Shown: piece by piece, positions 32,645-41,931 of the stretch
Layout of the letters: each line of letters starts with the position of its first letter
How positions within the stretch are numbered: position 1 is the stretch's first letter
Assembly: GCA_021739695.1 (NCBI GenBank)
Contig: JAIPBM010000009.1
Span: forward strand, 1-64,000
Source of the DNA: Flavobacteriales bacterium
GTDB lineage: Bacteria; Bacteroidota; Bacteroidia; UBA10329
Direction of reading: 5' to 3'
DNA: 64,000 nucleotides
The notes under the pieces: model-generated
What the model was told of the DNA's origin: nothing
The model's database searches: none
Seen by the model: the letters and a program-made list of their open reading frames with translations, nothing else
Program-made: the position numbers and the translations under genes

Positions 32645-34516
32645 TTATCCTTCCAACTCACTCAATTCCAACCAGCGTAGTTCTTTCTCTTCCAACTCGT
32701 TGCTAACGCGTTGAAATTCTTCTGATACAGCCATCAGTTTTTCGTGGTCGTCTACGATTGCTTCGAGCTCTTCGGTGAGTTTAACCTTCTTGGCTTCCAG
32801 TTTTGGGATTTCAACTTCGAGCAATCCGAATTCGCGTTTTTCATTGAAACCCATTTTGCCTTTGGCGGCAAGACCTTCAGTTTCTTTTTGGGCTTTTTTC
32901 GCGTTAGCCGATTGTTTTTTGCGTTGATCTTCTTCCTCTTCGCGTGCAAAACGATATTGATCGTAGTTGCCTACAAATCCGCGGATCTTTCCGTTTCCTT
33001 CGAAGATGAAAAGCTGATCCACCAGCTTGTTCATGAAATGCCTGTCGTGCGTTACGATCAAGAGGCAACCTTCAAATTCCAGCAGGAAATCCTCTAGCAC
33101 ATTCAAGGACAGAATGTCGAGGTCGTTGGTCGGCTCATCCAAAATCAAGAAGTTCGGATTGGCCATCAAAACTGTCAGTAGATAAAGGCGTTTTTTCTCT
33201 CCACCACTCAGTTTCTCAACGTATTGGTAATGCTGATGTCGCGGGAAAAGAAAGCGTTCCAAGAGCTGTGCAGCCGAAATGGATTTACCTTTTTTGAGAG
33301 GAATATGATCGGCAATATCCGTGATCACCTCAATCACCCGTTTGCCATCTTTTATCTCTAAACCATCTTGACCGTAATAACCAACCTTCACGGTTTCTCC
33401 AATCACGATCTTGCCGCCATCGGGTTCAATCTGACCCAATATCATTTTCAATAAGGTCGATTTTCCGCAGCCATTGGCTCCCACAATTCCGATGCGTTCG
33501 CCTCTTCTGAATTTGAAATCGAAACCATCCATCAGCACGCGATCGCCATAGGCTTTACGCAAGCGATGCAATTCCAAGATCTTGCTGCCCATGCGCTGCA
33601 TGTTCACCTCCATGGTCATTTCATCCTGTTTCAGGTTGGTTTTGGCCACTTTTTCGGTTTCGTAAAACGCGTCTTGCCTCGATTTTGATTTGGTGGTGCG
33701 CGCCTTGGGCTGTCTGCGCATCCAATCCAATTCTTTCCTGTAGAGATTCTGCGCCTTATCTACGTTGGCGTGCTCTACTTCTTGTCGGAGCGCGCGATTG
33801 GTCAGATAGGTCGAATAATTGCCTTTGTGCTTGTAGAGTTGTCCACCTTCCAATTCAATGATGGTATCGCAGACCTTATCCAAAAAGATCCTGTCGTGCG
33901 TTACCATCAAAATGGTTTTCTCAGGACCAGATAGAAAACCTTCCAACCACTCGATCATCTCAATGTCCAAGTGGTTCGTAGGCTCATCCAAGATCATCAG
34001 CTCGGGTTGCTCAATTAGCATTTTTGCCATTGCCACCCGTTTCACTTGTCCGCCCGAAAGCGTCTTTATCGGTTGGTCAAAATCTGTGATGTTGAGTGAA
34101 GTGAGAATCTCCTTTGCTTGAGCTTCAATATCCCAAGCGTTGTGGCGATCCATGGCATCAAACGAACGTTGCATGCGTTCAGAATCCGACTCATCAAGCA
34201 TGGCCAACTCATATTCGCGAACCACCTGCATGATCTGATTGGTGGGATCGTAAACCGCATCCATTACCGTGTGTTCCGGATTCAGTTGTGGCTCCTGTGT
34301 CAGATAACCAACGCTGATCCCGTTACGATAGGTTGCTGTTCCCGAACCTTCCGATGGTTCCAATCCGGCCAAAATTCGCAAAAGCGAGGTTTTGCCTGTT
34401 CCATTCTTGGCTACCAGCGCCATTTTCTGTCCACGGTCAATACCAAAGGTCAGGTCTTTAAAAAGTACGCGCTCACCGTACGAACGGCTAAGATTTTCGG
34501 CTGATAGGTAATTCAA
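32645..34516 (-). CDS. ABC-F family ATPase (Uup-like)
   Basis: 623 aa, soluble, with two ABC domains and no membrane helices, as for ABC-F proteins. Domain 1: Walker A AKNGTGKTSLL, signature LSGGQVKRVAMA, Walker B LMILDEPTNHLDI. Domain 2: Walker A GANGCGKSTLL, signature LSGGEKKRLYLL, Walker B FLILDEPTNDLDI. The linker between domains is charged, and the C-terminal ~90 residues form a coiled coil (EVEIPKLEAKKVKLTEELEAI), as in Uup. ABC-F ATPases act on the ribosome or on DNA; this architecture matches Uup, but in Bacteroidota the specific role is not established. Confidence 0.93.
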   Translation of the reverse strand: MNYLSAENLSRSYGERVLFKDLTFGIDRGQKMALVAKNGTGKTSLLRILAGLEPSEGSGTATYRNGISVGYLTQEPQLNPEHTVMDAVYDPTNQIMQVVREYELAMLDESDSERMQRSFDAMDRHNAWDIEAQAKEILTSLNITDFDQPIKTLSGGQVKRVAMAKMLIEQPELMILDEPTNHLDIEMIEWLEGFLSGPEKTILMVTHDRIFLDKVCDTIIELEGGQLYKHKGNYSTYLTNRALRQEVEHANVDKAQNLYRKELDWMRRQPKARTTKSKSRQDAFYETEKVAKTNLKQDEMTMEVNMQRMGSKILELHRLRKAYGDRVLMDGFDFKFRRGERIGIVGANGCGKSTLLKMILGQIEPDGGKIVIGETVKVGYYGQDGLEIKDGKRVIEVITDIADHIPLKKGKSISAAQLLERFLFPRHQHYQYVEKLSGGEKKRLYLLTVLMANPNFLILDEPTNDLDILSLNVLEDFLLEFEGCLLIVTHDRHFMNKLVDQLFIFEGNGKIRGFVGNYDQYRFAREEEEDQRKKQSANAKKAQKETEGLAAKGKMGFNEKREFGLLEVEIPKLEAKKVKLTEELEAIVDDHEKLMAVSEEFQRVSNELEEKELRWLELSELEG

Positions 34517-34600
34517 GGGAAGATGTCAGATTATAGAAGTCAGACTTCAGATTTCGGCCGCGAAGGTCGTTATTCTATTGCCGAGAAGCGCTATGTGAAA

Positions 34601-37399
34601 TCAAGCTTTTGCCACTTTCAAAACCTTCTCCGCAATACTTGCTGCCGTAGCAGAAGCTTCACATTTCGCCAGTTCTTCAGGCGTTCCTTCAAACACAACA
34701 GTGCCGCCATTCTTGCCGCCTTCTGGGCCGAGGTCAATGACGTGGTCTGCACATTTAATGATGTCTGGATGATGTTCAATTAGAATAATGGTGTGTCCAT
34801 TATCTAAAAGCGCGTTGAAGGCTTTCAGCAGTTTGTGAATATCGTGGAAGTGAAGTCCAGTAGTGGGTTCATCAAAGATGAAAAGCGTTTTTCCAGCATT
34901 CTTTCCTTTGGTGAGAAACGAAGCGAGTTTGATACGTTGCGCCTCACCGCCAGAGAGCGTACTGCTACTTTGTCCGAGTTGTACGTAACCAAGACCAACT
35001 TCTTGCAACGGAGCAATTTTTCGGGCCACTTTTGGATCGTGTTCTGCGAAGAATTCCATCGCTTCATCCACGGTCATGCTTAGCACATCGTGAATGGTTT
35101 TGTCTTGGAATTTGATCTCCAACACTTCCTGTTTGAAGCGTTGTCCTTCACAACTTTCGCATTTCATGATGATGTCTGCCATGAACTGCATTTCAATCTT
35201 CACTGTGCCTTCGCCTTCGCACACTTCGCAGCGGCCGCCAGCCACATTAAAGGAGAAATGCTTCGGTTTGTATCCGCGTAGCTGAGCAGCCTTCTGATCA
35301 GAAAAAAGTGTTCTGATCTCATCGTATGCCTTGATGTATGTAACTGGATTTGAACGCGTGGATCGACCGATCGGGTCCTGATCTACGAATTCTACATCTT
35401 CTATACGGTTCAGGTCGCCATCCAAGCGCTCAAATTGACCGGTTTTGTTGCTGTAGCTACCAAAACGCTTTTTGAGGGCAGGGTAGAGGATGCTTTTCAT
35501 CAGCGTACTCTTTCCAGAACCGCTCACACCTGTAATAACGGAAAGACAGCCCAGCGGAAAAGTGACACTCACGTTCTTCAGATTATGCTGTCGCGCGCCA
35601 ATAACTTCCAGTTTTCCTTTTGGCTTTCTTCGCGTTGCAGGAACGGGAATTTCCAGCTTGCCGCTCAAATATCCTGTGGTCAGCGTATCGGCCGATTTCA
35701 TCATATCCTCCAATGTTCCTTGGAAAACAATTTCGCCACCGTGCGTTCCAGCTTCGGGACCGATGTCAACGATCATATCCGCAGCGCGCATGATGTCTTC
35801 ATCGTGCTCAACCACAATCACGGTGTTTCCAATGTCGCGCAAGCGCTTAAGGATGGAAATCAACCTTTCGGTGTCTTTTGGATGAAGTCCGATGCTTGGT
35901 TCATCCAATATATACATGGAACCGACCAACGAACTTCCGAGCGAACTGGCCAAATGAATTCGCTGCGCTTCTCCTCCCGAAAGCGTTGCCGATTGTCGAT
36001 TGAGATCGAGATAGCCCAAACCAACATCTTTCATATAACCCAATCTCGATGTGACTTCGGTCAGAATTCGCTTCGAGATCTCTCTTTCGCTATCGCTGAG
36101 TTGTAGTTGATCAAAGAATTCTGCCAACTCGTTTATCGGCATCAACACTAGATCAGATAAACTTTTGCCTCCCACTTTTACATAGGTTGCGTCTTTTCTC
36201 AGTTTGGTGCCTTTGCATTCTGGGCAAGTGGTTTTTCCGCGGTAGCGCGAAAGCATCACGCGGTATTGGATCTTGTAGCTGTTCTCTTCCAACATGCGGA
36301 AGAATGTGTTCAATCCATCGAAGTATTGATTGCCGTCCCAAAGCAACTGCAGTTGCTCATCAGTAAGTTCATACAGTGGTCGATGAATGGGAAAATCGAA
36401 TTTATTAGCCGTTTGAACAAGCTGATTCTTGTATTGGCTCATGCTTTCGCCACGCCAACAGACAATGGCTTCTTCATAAATGCTGAGGCTGCGATCGGGC
36501 ATTACTAGGTCATCATCAATGCCGATAATGTTTCCGAAACCTTCACATTTCTTACATGCTCCATAAGGATTATTGAAGCTGAAAAAGTGAACGGAAGGTT
36601 CTTCGAACCGCATTCCATCCGCTTCAAACTCAGTGCTGAATTCCGTTGTTTCGTCTTCCACCTGAATAGAACAACGGTTATTTCCTTCGGCAAGAGCTGT
36701 TCGGATGGCTTCCGCGATGCGTGTGTTTTCTTCTTTGGAATTGGTCACGAAGCGGTCGATGAGCACCGAAAGTTCGTTTCCTTCCGCTAAAAAGCTGCTT
36801 TCGTCAATGTTGTCAATTCGTTCCACAACTCCATTCAGTTTTACCCGCGTGTAGCCTTGATGCTTAAGAATGGTGAAGCGTTTGCTTAGCGCTTCTTTGG
36901 GCATCACACCAAAAGGTGAAAAAATCATCACTTTAGTGCCATCATCCAATTTGGTGATGAACTCCGCTATACTATCTACTGTGTGCCGTTTGACCTCTGT
37001 ACCCGAGATAGGAGAGAAGGTCTTTCCGATCCTAGCGTACAGGAGTTTCAAGTAATCGTAAATCTCCGTAGTTGTTCCAACCGTTGAACGTGGGTTGCTC
37101 GATTTTACCTTCTGATTGATGGCAATGGCTGGCGAAACGCCAAGAATGGAGTCTACTTCAGGTTTATCGATCTTACCCAAGAACTGACGCGCATAGGCTG
37201 AAAGACTTTCGATGTAGCGTCTTTGCCCCTCAGCATACAGTGTATCGAACGCCAAGGTTGATTTGCCCGAACCAGAAAGCCCTGTAATGACGATCAATTT
37301 CTTGTGCGGTAGCACAAGGTCAATGTTTTTGAGGTTGTGCAGCCTAGCACCTTTAATGATGATGTTGTGTTTGGGACTTGGCTCTCCGTTCTCGGGCAT
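34601..37399 (-). CDS. uvrA: UvrABC excinuclease subunit A
   Basis: 932 aa from the ATG at 37399 (MPENGEPSPKHN...). A longer open frame to 37480 is rejected because the promoter element at 37426-37433 lies within it. UvrA is the damage sensor of nucleotide excision repair and forms a dimer with UvrB. Seen: first ATPase GLSGSGKSTLAFDTLYAEGQRRY, first signature LSGGEAQRIHLASSLGS, second GVSGSGKSTLMKSILYPAL, second signature LSGGEAQRIKLASFL, and zinc-finger cysteine pairs in FNNPYGACKKCEGFG and RCEVCEGEG ... KCESCEG. Sits upstream of the ABC-F gene by 84 bp. Confidence 0.96.
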   Translation of the reverse strand: MPENGEPSPKHNIIIKGARLHNLKNIDLVLPHKKLIVITGLSGSGKSTLAFDTLYAEGQRRYIESLSAYARQFLGKIDKPEVDSILGVSPAIAINQKVKSSNPRSTVGTTTEIYDYLKLLYARIGKTFSPISGTEVKRHTVDSIAEFITKLDDGTKVMIFSPFGVMPKEALSKRFTILKHQGYTRVKLNGVVERIDNIDESSFLAEGNELSVLIDRFVTNSKEENTRIAEAIRTALAEGNNRCSIQVEDETTEFSTEFEADGMRFEEPSVHFFSFNNPYGACKKCEGFGNIIGIDDDLVMPDRSLSIYEEAIVCWRGESMSQYKNQLVQTANKFDFPIHRPLYELTDEQLQLLWDGNQYFDGLNTFFRMLEENSYKIQYRVMLSRYRGKTTCPECKGTKLRKDATYVKVGGKSLSDLVLMPINELAEFFDQLQLSDSEREISKRILTEVTSRLGYMKDVGLGYLDLNRQSATLSGGEAQRIHLASSLGSSLVGSMYILDEPSIGLHPKDTERLISILKRLRDIGNTVIVVEHDEDIMRAADMIVDIGPEAGTHGGEIVFQGTLEDMMKSADTLTTGYLSGKLEIPVPATRRKPKGKLEVIGARQHNLKNVSVTFPLGCLSVITGVSGSGKSTLMKSILYPALKKRFGSYSNKTGQFERLDGDLNRIEDVEFVDQDPIGRSTRSNPVTYIKAYDEIRTLFSDQKAAQLRGYKPKHFSFNVAGGRCEVCEGEGTVKIEMQFMADIIMKCESCEGQRFKQEVLEIKFQDKTIHDVLSMTVDEAMEFFAEHDPKVARKIAPLQEVGLGYVQLGQSSSTLSGGEAQRIKLASFLTKGKNAGKTLFIFDEPTTGLHFHDIHKLLKAFNALLDNGHTIILIEHHPDIIKCADHVIDLGPEGGKNGGTVVFEGTPEELAKCEASATAASIAEKVLKVAKA

Positions 37400-37425
37400 T
37401 GTTGCAATAAGTGTTAAAAGGGTTG

Positions 37426-37433
37426 CAAATTTA
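37426..37433 (-). promoter_or_regulatory. Promoter -7 element of uvrA
   Basis: TAAATTTG on the minus strand, exact TAnnTTTG, 26 bases before the ATG at 37399. It supports the shorter uvrA start. Confidence 0.65.
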
Positions 37434-37637
37434 TCATTAGACAATGCGGGTTCGGAATTATCTTCTAATATTTGTCTCAATCAACAGCGAAAAAATATTT
37501 TAGCTGTTGCACAATAAGTAAAATACAGCTCCGTTAACGTAACAATTGGCCGCAAGGCTTTAACCAAAAAACCAACCGCATAAGGAAAACTTTACTCTAA
37601 TAAGATTTTTTAAGTCTAACCTAAAAAGAGTGAAGCT

Positions 37638-38222
37638 ATGCGAGTATCTGCCCTAAGTGACCAGGAGCTGGTCCGACTGTACATCCGAGGAGAAGAGATT
37701 TGTTTTGAAGAGTTGGTCAATCGCCACAAGGACAGGCTATTCACCTATTTGGTCTTACTATTGAAAGACCGAAAACTGGCCGAAGATTTCTTTCAAGACA
37801 CCTTGGTCAAAGTGATCCACACCTTGAAATCAGGAAAGTACCTCGAAGAAGGTAAGTTCAGACCTTGGATGTTGCGCATTGCTCACAATCTGGTTATCGA
37901 TCATTTCAGACGATTGAAGAAGATGCGCATGCAACATTCAACCGAAGAATTCGATGTGTTTGAGGTGATCAGCTGCGAAGATCTGAACCGCGAGGAAATG
38001 TATGTTCAGGAGCAGATCCATTCCGACCTTCGGAAATTGGTGACCATGCTGCCAGAAGATCAACGCGAGGTTTTGTTGATGCGTGTTTACGCAAAAATGC
38101 CTTTCAAGGAAATTGCTTGGGTAACTGAAGTAAGCATCAATACTGCGTTGGGTAGGATGCGATATGCACTTATCAATCTGCGCTTGCTGATGCAAGAACA
38201 TAAGGTGAAACTGGTTGCTTGA
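37638..38222 (+). CDS. ECF sigma-70 family RNA polymerase sigma factor
   Basis: 194 aa. Region 2: FEELVNRHKDRLFTYLVLLLKDRKLAEDFFQDTLVKV with GKFRPWMLRIAHNLVIDHFRRLKK; region 4: LPEDQREVLLMRVYAKMPFKEIAWVTEVSINTALGRMRYAL, a helix-turn-helix. Binds the -10 and -35 parts of a promoter set. No anti-sigma gene lies beside it; the short downstream gene has no membrane helix. Its own promoter is not obvious. Regulated genes unknown. Confidence 0.93.
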   Translation: MRVSALSDQELVRLYIRGEEICFEELVNRHKDRLFTYLVLLLKDRKLAEDFFQDTLVKVIHTLKSGKYLEEGKFRPWMLRIAHNLVIDHFRRLKKMRMQHSTEEFDVFEVISCEDLNREEMYVQEQIHSDLRKLVTMLPEDQREVLLMRVYAKMPFKEIAWVTEVSINTALGRMRYALINLRLLMQEHKVKLVA

Positions 38223-38250
38223 CCAACCAATATTAAGTACAGCGATGAAG

Positions 38251-38279
38251 CGCCCTGAGAGATCGGGGCGTTTTTTTTT
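38251..38279 (+). terminator. Rho-independent terminator after the sigma factor gene
   Basis: CGCCC (38251-38255) pairs with GGGCG (38266-38270) around a 10-base loop, followed by nine T. Confidence 0.75.
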
Positions 38280-38338
38280 CGTGTCGATATAATATATCTG
38301 AAACTGTGGCGTAATAAGAGTGTACCAAACAAACAGAT

Positions 38339-38578
38339 ATGCCTAAAACATTTACTCTACCGAAAGAATTACAAACCGCAAATGCTGCGCTCACGCAATA
38401 TGAGCCTTGCGAGTTACTTTATCAGACTCAGCTCGTCAATTTTCTAAGCGAGGAATTTGAAGGAGCATCCTTTACACCAGATTCGAGCGTGATTGACCGC
38501 ATTTTGGCTTACAGCAAAGCGGTTGAAGTGAAAGATTCGTCAACAATGGTTGATGGACTTCACATCGTGATGAATTAA
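38339..38578 (+). CDS. Small conserved-type hypothetical protein
   Basis: 79 aa, soluble: MPKTFTLPKELQTANAALTQYEPC, a helix-rich middle (LVNFLSEEFEGASF, DRILAYSKAVEV). No signal peptide or membrane helix. It lies between two terminators, so it is transcribed alone; both flanking terminators and an ATG in a good position support it as real. No family recognised. Confidence 0.7.
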   Translation: MPKTFTLPKELQTANAALTQYEPCELLYQTQLVNFLSEEFEGASFTPDSSVIDRILAYSKAVEVKDSSTMVDGLHIVMN

Positions 38579-38603
38579 GAACGATTTACGAACAGTTTCG
38601 AAA

Positions 38604-38634
38604 ACGGGCCATCGAAAGATGGCCCGTTTTTTTG
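38604..38634 (+). terminator. Rho-independent terminator
   Basis: ACGGGCCATC (38604-38613) pairs perfectly with GATGGCCCGT (38618-38627) around GAAA, followed by a T tract. Strong. Confidence 0.88.
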
Positions 38635-38710
38635 TTGTGCGGCATAGCAACCGAAAATGGGTGTCTCCGTCTGATACAGCGTCAAGCAACCAACATAAAT
38701 TGACCTACCG

Positions 38711-40588
38711 ATGAAACACTTTTCCTCACTATTTCTATTACTATTTGCCGGAATTTCGATGACTAGCGCGCAAAACTGCTGCAATGCGTTTGAAGCCAAT
38801 TTCTCTTACAATCCAATGTCTGTTGATAACGGGATTGAATTTGTGAACCTATCCACTGGTAATTGGAGTTCCATTGTATGGAACTTCGGAGATGGTTCCA
38901 CTTCGGATAATGAGAGCCCAAGCCACGTTTATAACGAGCCTGGAATTTACCAAGTATGTATTGTCACCGAGAACAACGATTGCAGAAGCGAATTGTGTTA
39001 CGAAGTTGCCGTTGAAACTGCTGACGAATGCAACGATTTCCTAGCCGATTACCTGTGGAGTGTCAATCCAAGCAACAGCCTTGGTGTACAGTTTGAAAAC
39101 ATCAGCTCGCAGTCTTCTGACCGTTATATATGGCATTTTGGAGATGGAAGTTCATCAGACAACATGGAACCTTATCACGAATATGCCGAAACTGGAATGT
39201 ATCAGGTTTGTCTTGTGCTCGAAACAAATGCTGGTTGTAGAAGCGAATATTGCCGCGAGGTTTGCGTAGTGGCTCCAGATCCTGAGCCTCCAACGGCAGC
39301 CAATTGCTGCGATGGATTTGAAGCAGCATTTAATTATTTCCCAACTCAAACCGAGAATAGAATTGAAATCCAAAACCAATCTGTTGGCGATTGGGATGCC
39401 ATTGTCTGGAGTTTTGGGGACGGACAGACATCAACCCAGAACAGCCCCGATCACATTTATGGTCATCCAGGAATCTATCAGGTTTGCGTGGTGATTGAGA
39501 ACAATGATGGATGTAGAAGCGAGTTGTGCTACGATGTGGCTGTAGAGACTTCTCCTGATCCGTGCAACGACTTCCTCGCTGACTTTGTTTGGCACGAGAA
39601 CATTGATAGTCTCGGTATTCAGTTTGAGAACATCAGCCAAGGAGCACCTGGCGCATATATCTGGCATTTTGGAGATGGACATACCTCTCATGATTCTAGT
39701 CCTTACCACGAATACGAACACCCAGGTGTTTATCAGGTGTGCTTGGTAATTGAGAATGGAGATGGTTGTAGAAGCGAATATTGCCGCAGCGTTTGCGTGG
39801 AAGATTTCAATCCATGTGCTGATTTCGAAACATCTTTTACGTGGTCTCCGAGTTTCAACAGCGGTTTTTTAATTGAGTTTGATGGAATTTATTCGGGCCA
39901 GATCAATGATATCATTTGGCATTTTGGCGATGGTTCTACTTCGAATGATGAAAATCCTAACCATCAATACACGGAACCCGGATTGTATGAGGTTTGCTTG
40001 GTAATTGAGAATGTTGGAGGTTGCAGAAGCGAATATTGCCACACCATTGCTGTGGAAACCACGCCAGATCCGTGCGAAAATTTCGGAGCTGATTACGCTT
40101 GGGTTGTCGACTACGAGCATGGTGGCGTTCACTTCGAAAACCTGTCTACAGGAAATCCATCAAGCTATACTTGGCACTTTGGCGATGGTCACACTTCGCA
40201 CGATCAGGAATTGACACATCCTTATGAGCATACGGGAGCTTACCAAGTTTGTTTGCATATTGAAAATGCAGACGGATGTTCCGCTGAATCATGTCAGATG
40301 GTATATCTGCCGTCTTACTTTTTCTATGTTGCCGCGCCTCTTGCAGTTTCAGATGTGGATGAACTCGCTACGATGAATGTTTATCCGAATCCGTTCGAAG
40401 ATGTCCTTCGTTTTACAGAGCCAATAATTGGCACAATAGAGATTCTGGATGTTCAGGGAAGAATGGTTTTTAGCAAGCAGGTTTTTAGCATGAGTTCCGT
40501 CAACCTTTCTGAATTGAAATCAGGTCTTTACCTGATGAGAATCTCAGATGAGGATTCCATGAAAACGGTACGAATCGTAAAAAGATAA
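38711..40588 (+). CDS. Secreted six-PKD-domain protein with T9SS type A sorting domain
   Basis: 625 aa. Signal peptide ending in TSAQ, then six PKD domains in tandem of about 85-95 residues, each with WxFGDGxxS and VCxVxEN followed by a CRSExC cluster. Each repeat carries about four cysteines, an unusual number for PKD. Repeats 1 and 3 start with CC(N/D)xFEA and repeats 2 and 4 with CNDFLAD, so a two-domain unit was duplicated. The last ~80 residues (MNVYPNPFEDVLRF, DVQGRMVFSKQVF, LSELKSGLYLMRI) form the T9SS type A domain. A surface or secreted binding protein; target unknown. Own transcript between terminators. Confidence 0.93.
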   Translation: MKHFSSLFLLLFAGISMTSAQNCCNAFEANFSYNPMSVDNGIEFVNLSTGNWSSIVWNFGDGSTSDNESPSHVYNEPGIYQVCIVTENNDCRSELCYEVAVETADECNDFLADYLWSVNPSNSLGVQFENISSQSSDRYIWHFGDGSSSDNMEPYHEYAETGMYQVCLVLETNAGCRSEYCREVCVVAPDPEPPTAANCCDGFEAAFNYFPTQTENRIEIQNQSVGDWDAIVWSFGDGQTSTQNSPDHIYGHPGIYQVCVVIENNDGCRSELCYDVAVETSPDPCNDFLADFVWHENIDSLGIQFENISQGAPGAYIWHFGDGHTSHDSSPYHEYEHPGVYQVCLVIENGDGCRSEYCRSVCVEDFNPCADFETSFTWSPSFNSGFLIEFDGIYSGQINDIIWHFGDGSTSNDENPNHQYTEPGLYEVCLVIENVGGCRSEYCHTIAVETTPDPCENFGADYAWVVDYEHGGVHFENLSTGNPSSYTWHFGDGHTSHDQELTHPYEHTGAYQVCLHIENADGCSAESCQMVYLPSYFFYVAAPLAVSDVDELATMNVYPNPFEDVLRFTEPIIGTIEILDVQGRMVFSKQVFSMSSVNLSELKSGLYLMRISDEDSMKTVRIVKR

Positions 40589-40612
40589 ATCTCGTTAAGT
40601 CCCCAAAATTCG

Positions 40613-40656
40613 AAATCCGAAACAAGTCTCTTTGAGAGATTTGTTTCGGATTTTTT
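40613..40656. terminator. Long palindromic terminator between convergent genes
   Basis: AATCCGAAACAA (40614-40625) pairs with TTGTTTCGGATT, extended inwards by TCTC/GAGA around TTTG. T run on the plus side and A run on the other, so it can end transcripts of both the PKD protein and the GWxTD gene. Confidence 0.8.
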
Positions 40657-40674
40657 GTGCTTAGAATTTGGCTG

Positions 40675-41931
40675 TCAATTGTCTGTATAAACACGGCCTT
40701 GGCGCCACATATCAACTGCACTGTACCAACTGCTTTTGTAAATAGGCGAGCGATCCAATCGGAAATCGTTGTCGGTAAATGGATTGTCAATCTTGTAGAA
40801 AGTAACTCCGAGCGAAGATGGATTTTCTTCCTCGCCATAGATCCAGTGTTCCGAATTGGTGTTCTTATAAATGATGTTCGGTGGACCAAAAATGAGGTAG
40901 ATCAAGCCTCGGTCGCTTTTCCAACCTTCAGTGAAACTGGAAAAGAATTGGTTGGAATTTTCCACTCTTGAATAGTACTTCTGAATAAGCAACTTAGCAC
41001 GATCAGGATTTCCAGCCACTTTGAGCCAAAAGCGATCTACCTCAGCTTTCGGAAAATCGGCTTCTACCAATTGTTTGTATTCTGAATTGCTGTTGATGAA
41101 ACGCAACGGTTCAATCAGGTCTTCCACCTTTTTAACGGAAGGAAATGTTTCGTCAAATCGGTAAAGCGTGAAGCCGTCCTTGGTGGTATCTGAAACCTGA
41201 AAATGGTAAAAGCCTTTTTCTGGAAGCAACAACGGTTGGCCAAAAGCGAGTTCAAAAATGCTATCAGCCTGATAATCGAATGCCTTTGGTGTTTCTACCG
41301 AAAACGGTGGTTTAGGTAATGGGAATTCGCGGTTATAGTATCGCACAATGGCTTTGTCTGCACCACTCACATGCGTGAGAATGAATTGCTCGTCCGCTTT
41401 CACATAATTCCGACCTAAAGGTTGATTGGAACCAGCCAATTTCAGCGTAAAGAATTGCCTGCAGTTCGGGTTGCGTCTGTCAATCTCGAAATAGCGTTTT
41501 ATGCGCGAGTTTCTTCGAAGATCAACAAGATCGACCTTCAGCAACGATTGCTTCACCTTTGAAGGTTTCAATTCGATGATTCCGCTGATGGTCTTTCCTT
41601 GCAAAACCAACGAACTGTCAGCAAAGATCACCACCGAGCTGTCAATCAGTAATTTGCTTTCGAGTTGTGTGTAAACCTCGTAGCGAATTCGGAAGAATGA
41701 AGAATGGAATTCGCTTGTTGAGTTGAACAGATACAAAAGTTCGTTGGAATTGATGCGAAAATGAAGTTCAGTAACCGAATCATTCTTATGCAGCACATTG
41801 AATTCAGGATGAAGAAAAGATGCATCTGTATCGTACAGATAAGAAAGGTTCTGATTGGAGATGCGTTCGGTGTAGCAACCCGAAACAAAAACCACCAAAC
41901 TGAGACAGGCAAGAATCCTACTGATCTTCAT
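40675..41931 (-). CDS. GWxTD domain lipoprotein
   Basis: 418 aa. The N-terminus is a lipoprotein signal (LACLSLVVFVSGC, Cys19) so the protein is tethered, probably to the outer membrane. The C-terminal ~130 residues are a GWxTD domain: PKAEVDRFWLKVAGNPDRAKLLIQKYYSRVENSNQFFSSFTEGWKSDRGLIYLIFGPPNIIYKNTNSEHWIYG. The defining GWxTD motif appears as GWKSD. The N-terminal 280 residues are beta-rich and of unknown fold. Such proteins are of unknown function. Overlaps the end of rmuC by 14 bp. Confidence 0.88.
   Translation of the reverse strand: MKISRILACLSLVVFVSGCYTERISNQNLSYLYDTDASFLHPEFNVLHKNDSVTELHFRINSNELLYLFNSTSEFHSSFFRIRYEVYTQLESKLLIDSSVVIFADSSLVLQGKTISGIIELKPSKVKQSLLKVDLVDLRRNSRIKRYFEIDRRNPNCRQFFTLKLAGSNQPLGRNYVKADEQFILTHVSGADKAIVRYYNREFPLPKPPFSVETPKAFDYQADSIFELAFGQPLLLPEKGFYHFQVSDTTKDGFTLYRFDETFPSVKKVEDLIEPLRFINSNSEYKQLVEADFPKAEVDRFWLKVAGNPDRAKLLIQKYYSRVENSNQFFSSFTEGWKSDRGLIYLIFGPPNIIYKNTNSEHWIYGEEENPSSLGVTFYKIDNPFTDNDFRLDRSPIYKSSWYSAVDMWRQGRVYTDN

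Noticed and set aside
37400-37480. N-terminal extension of UvrA by 27 residues
   Set aside because: The extension covers the promoter element at 37426-37433 and has no similarity to known UvrA starts.
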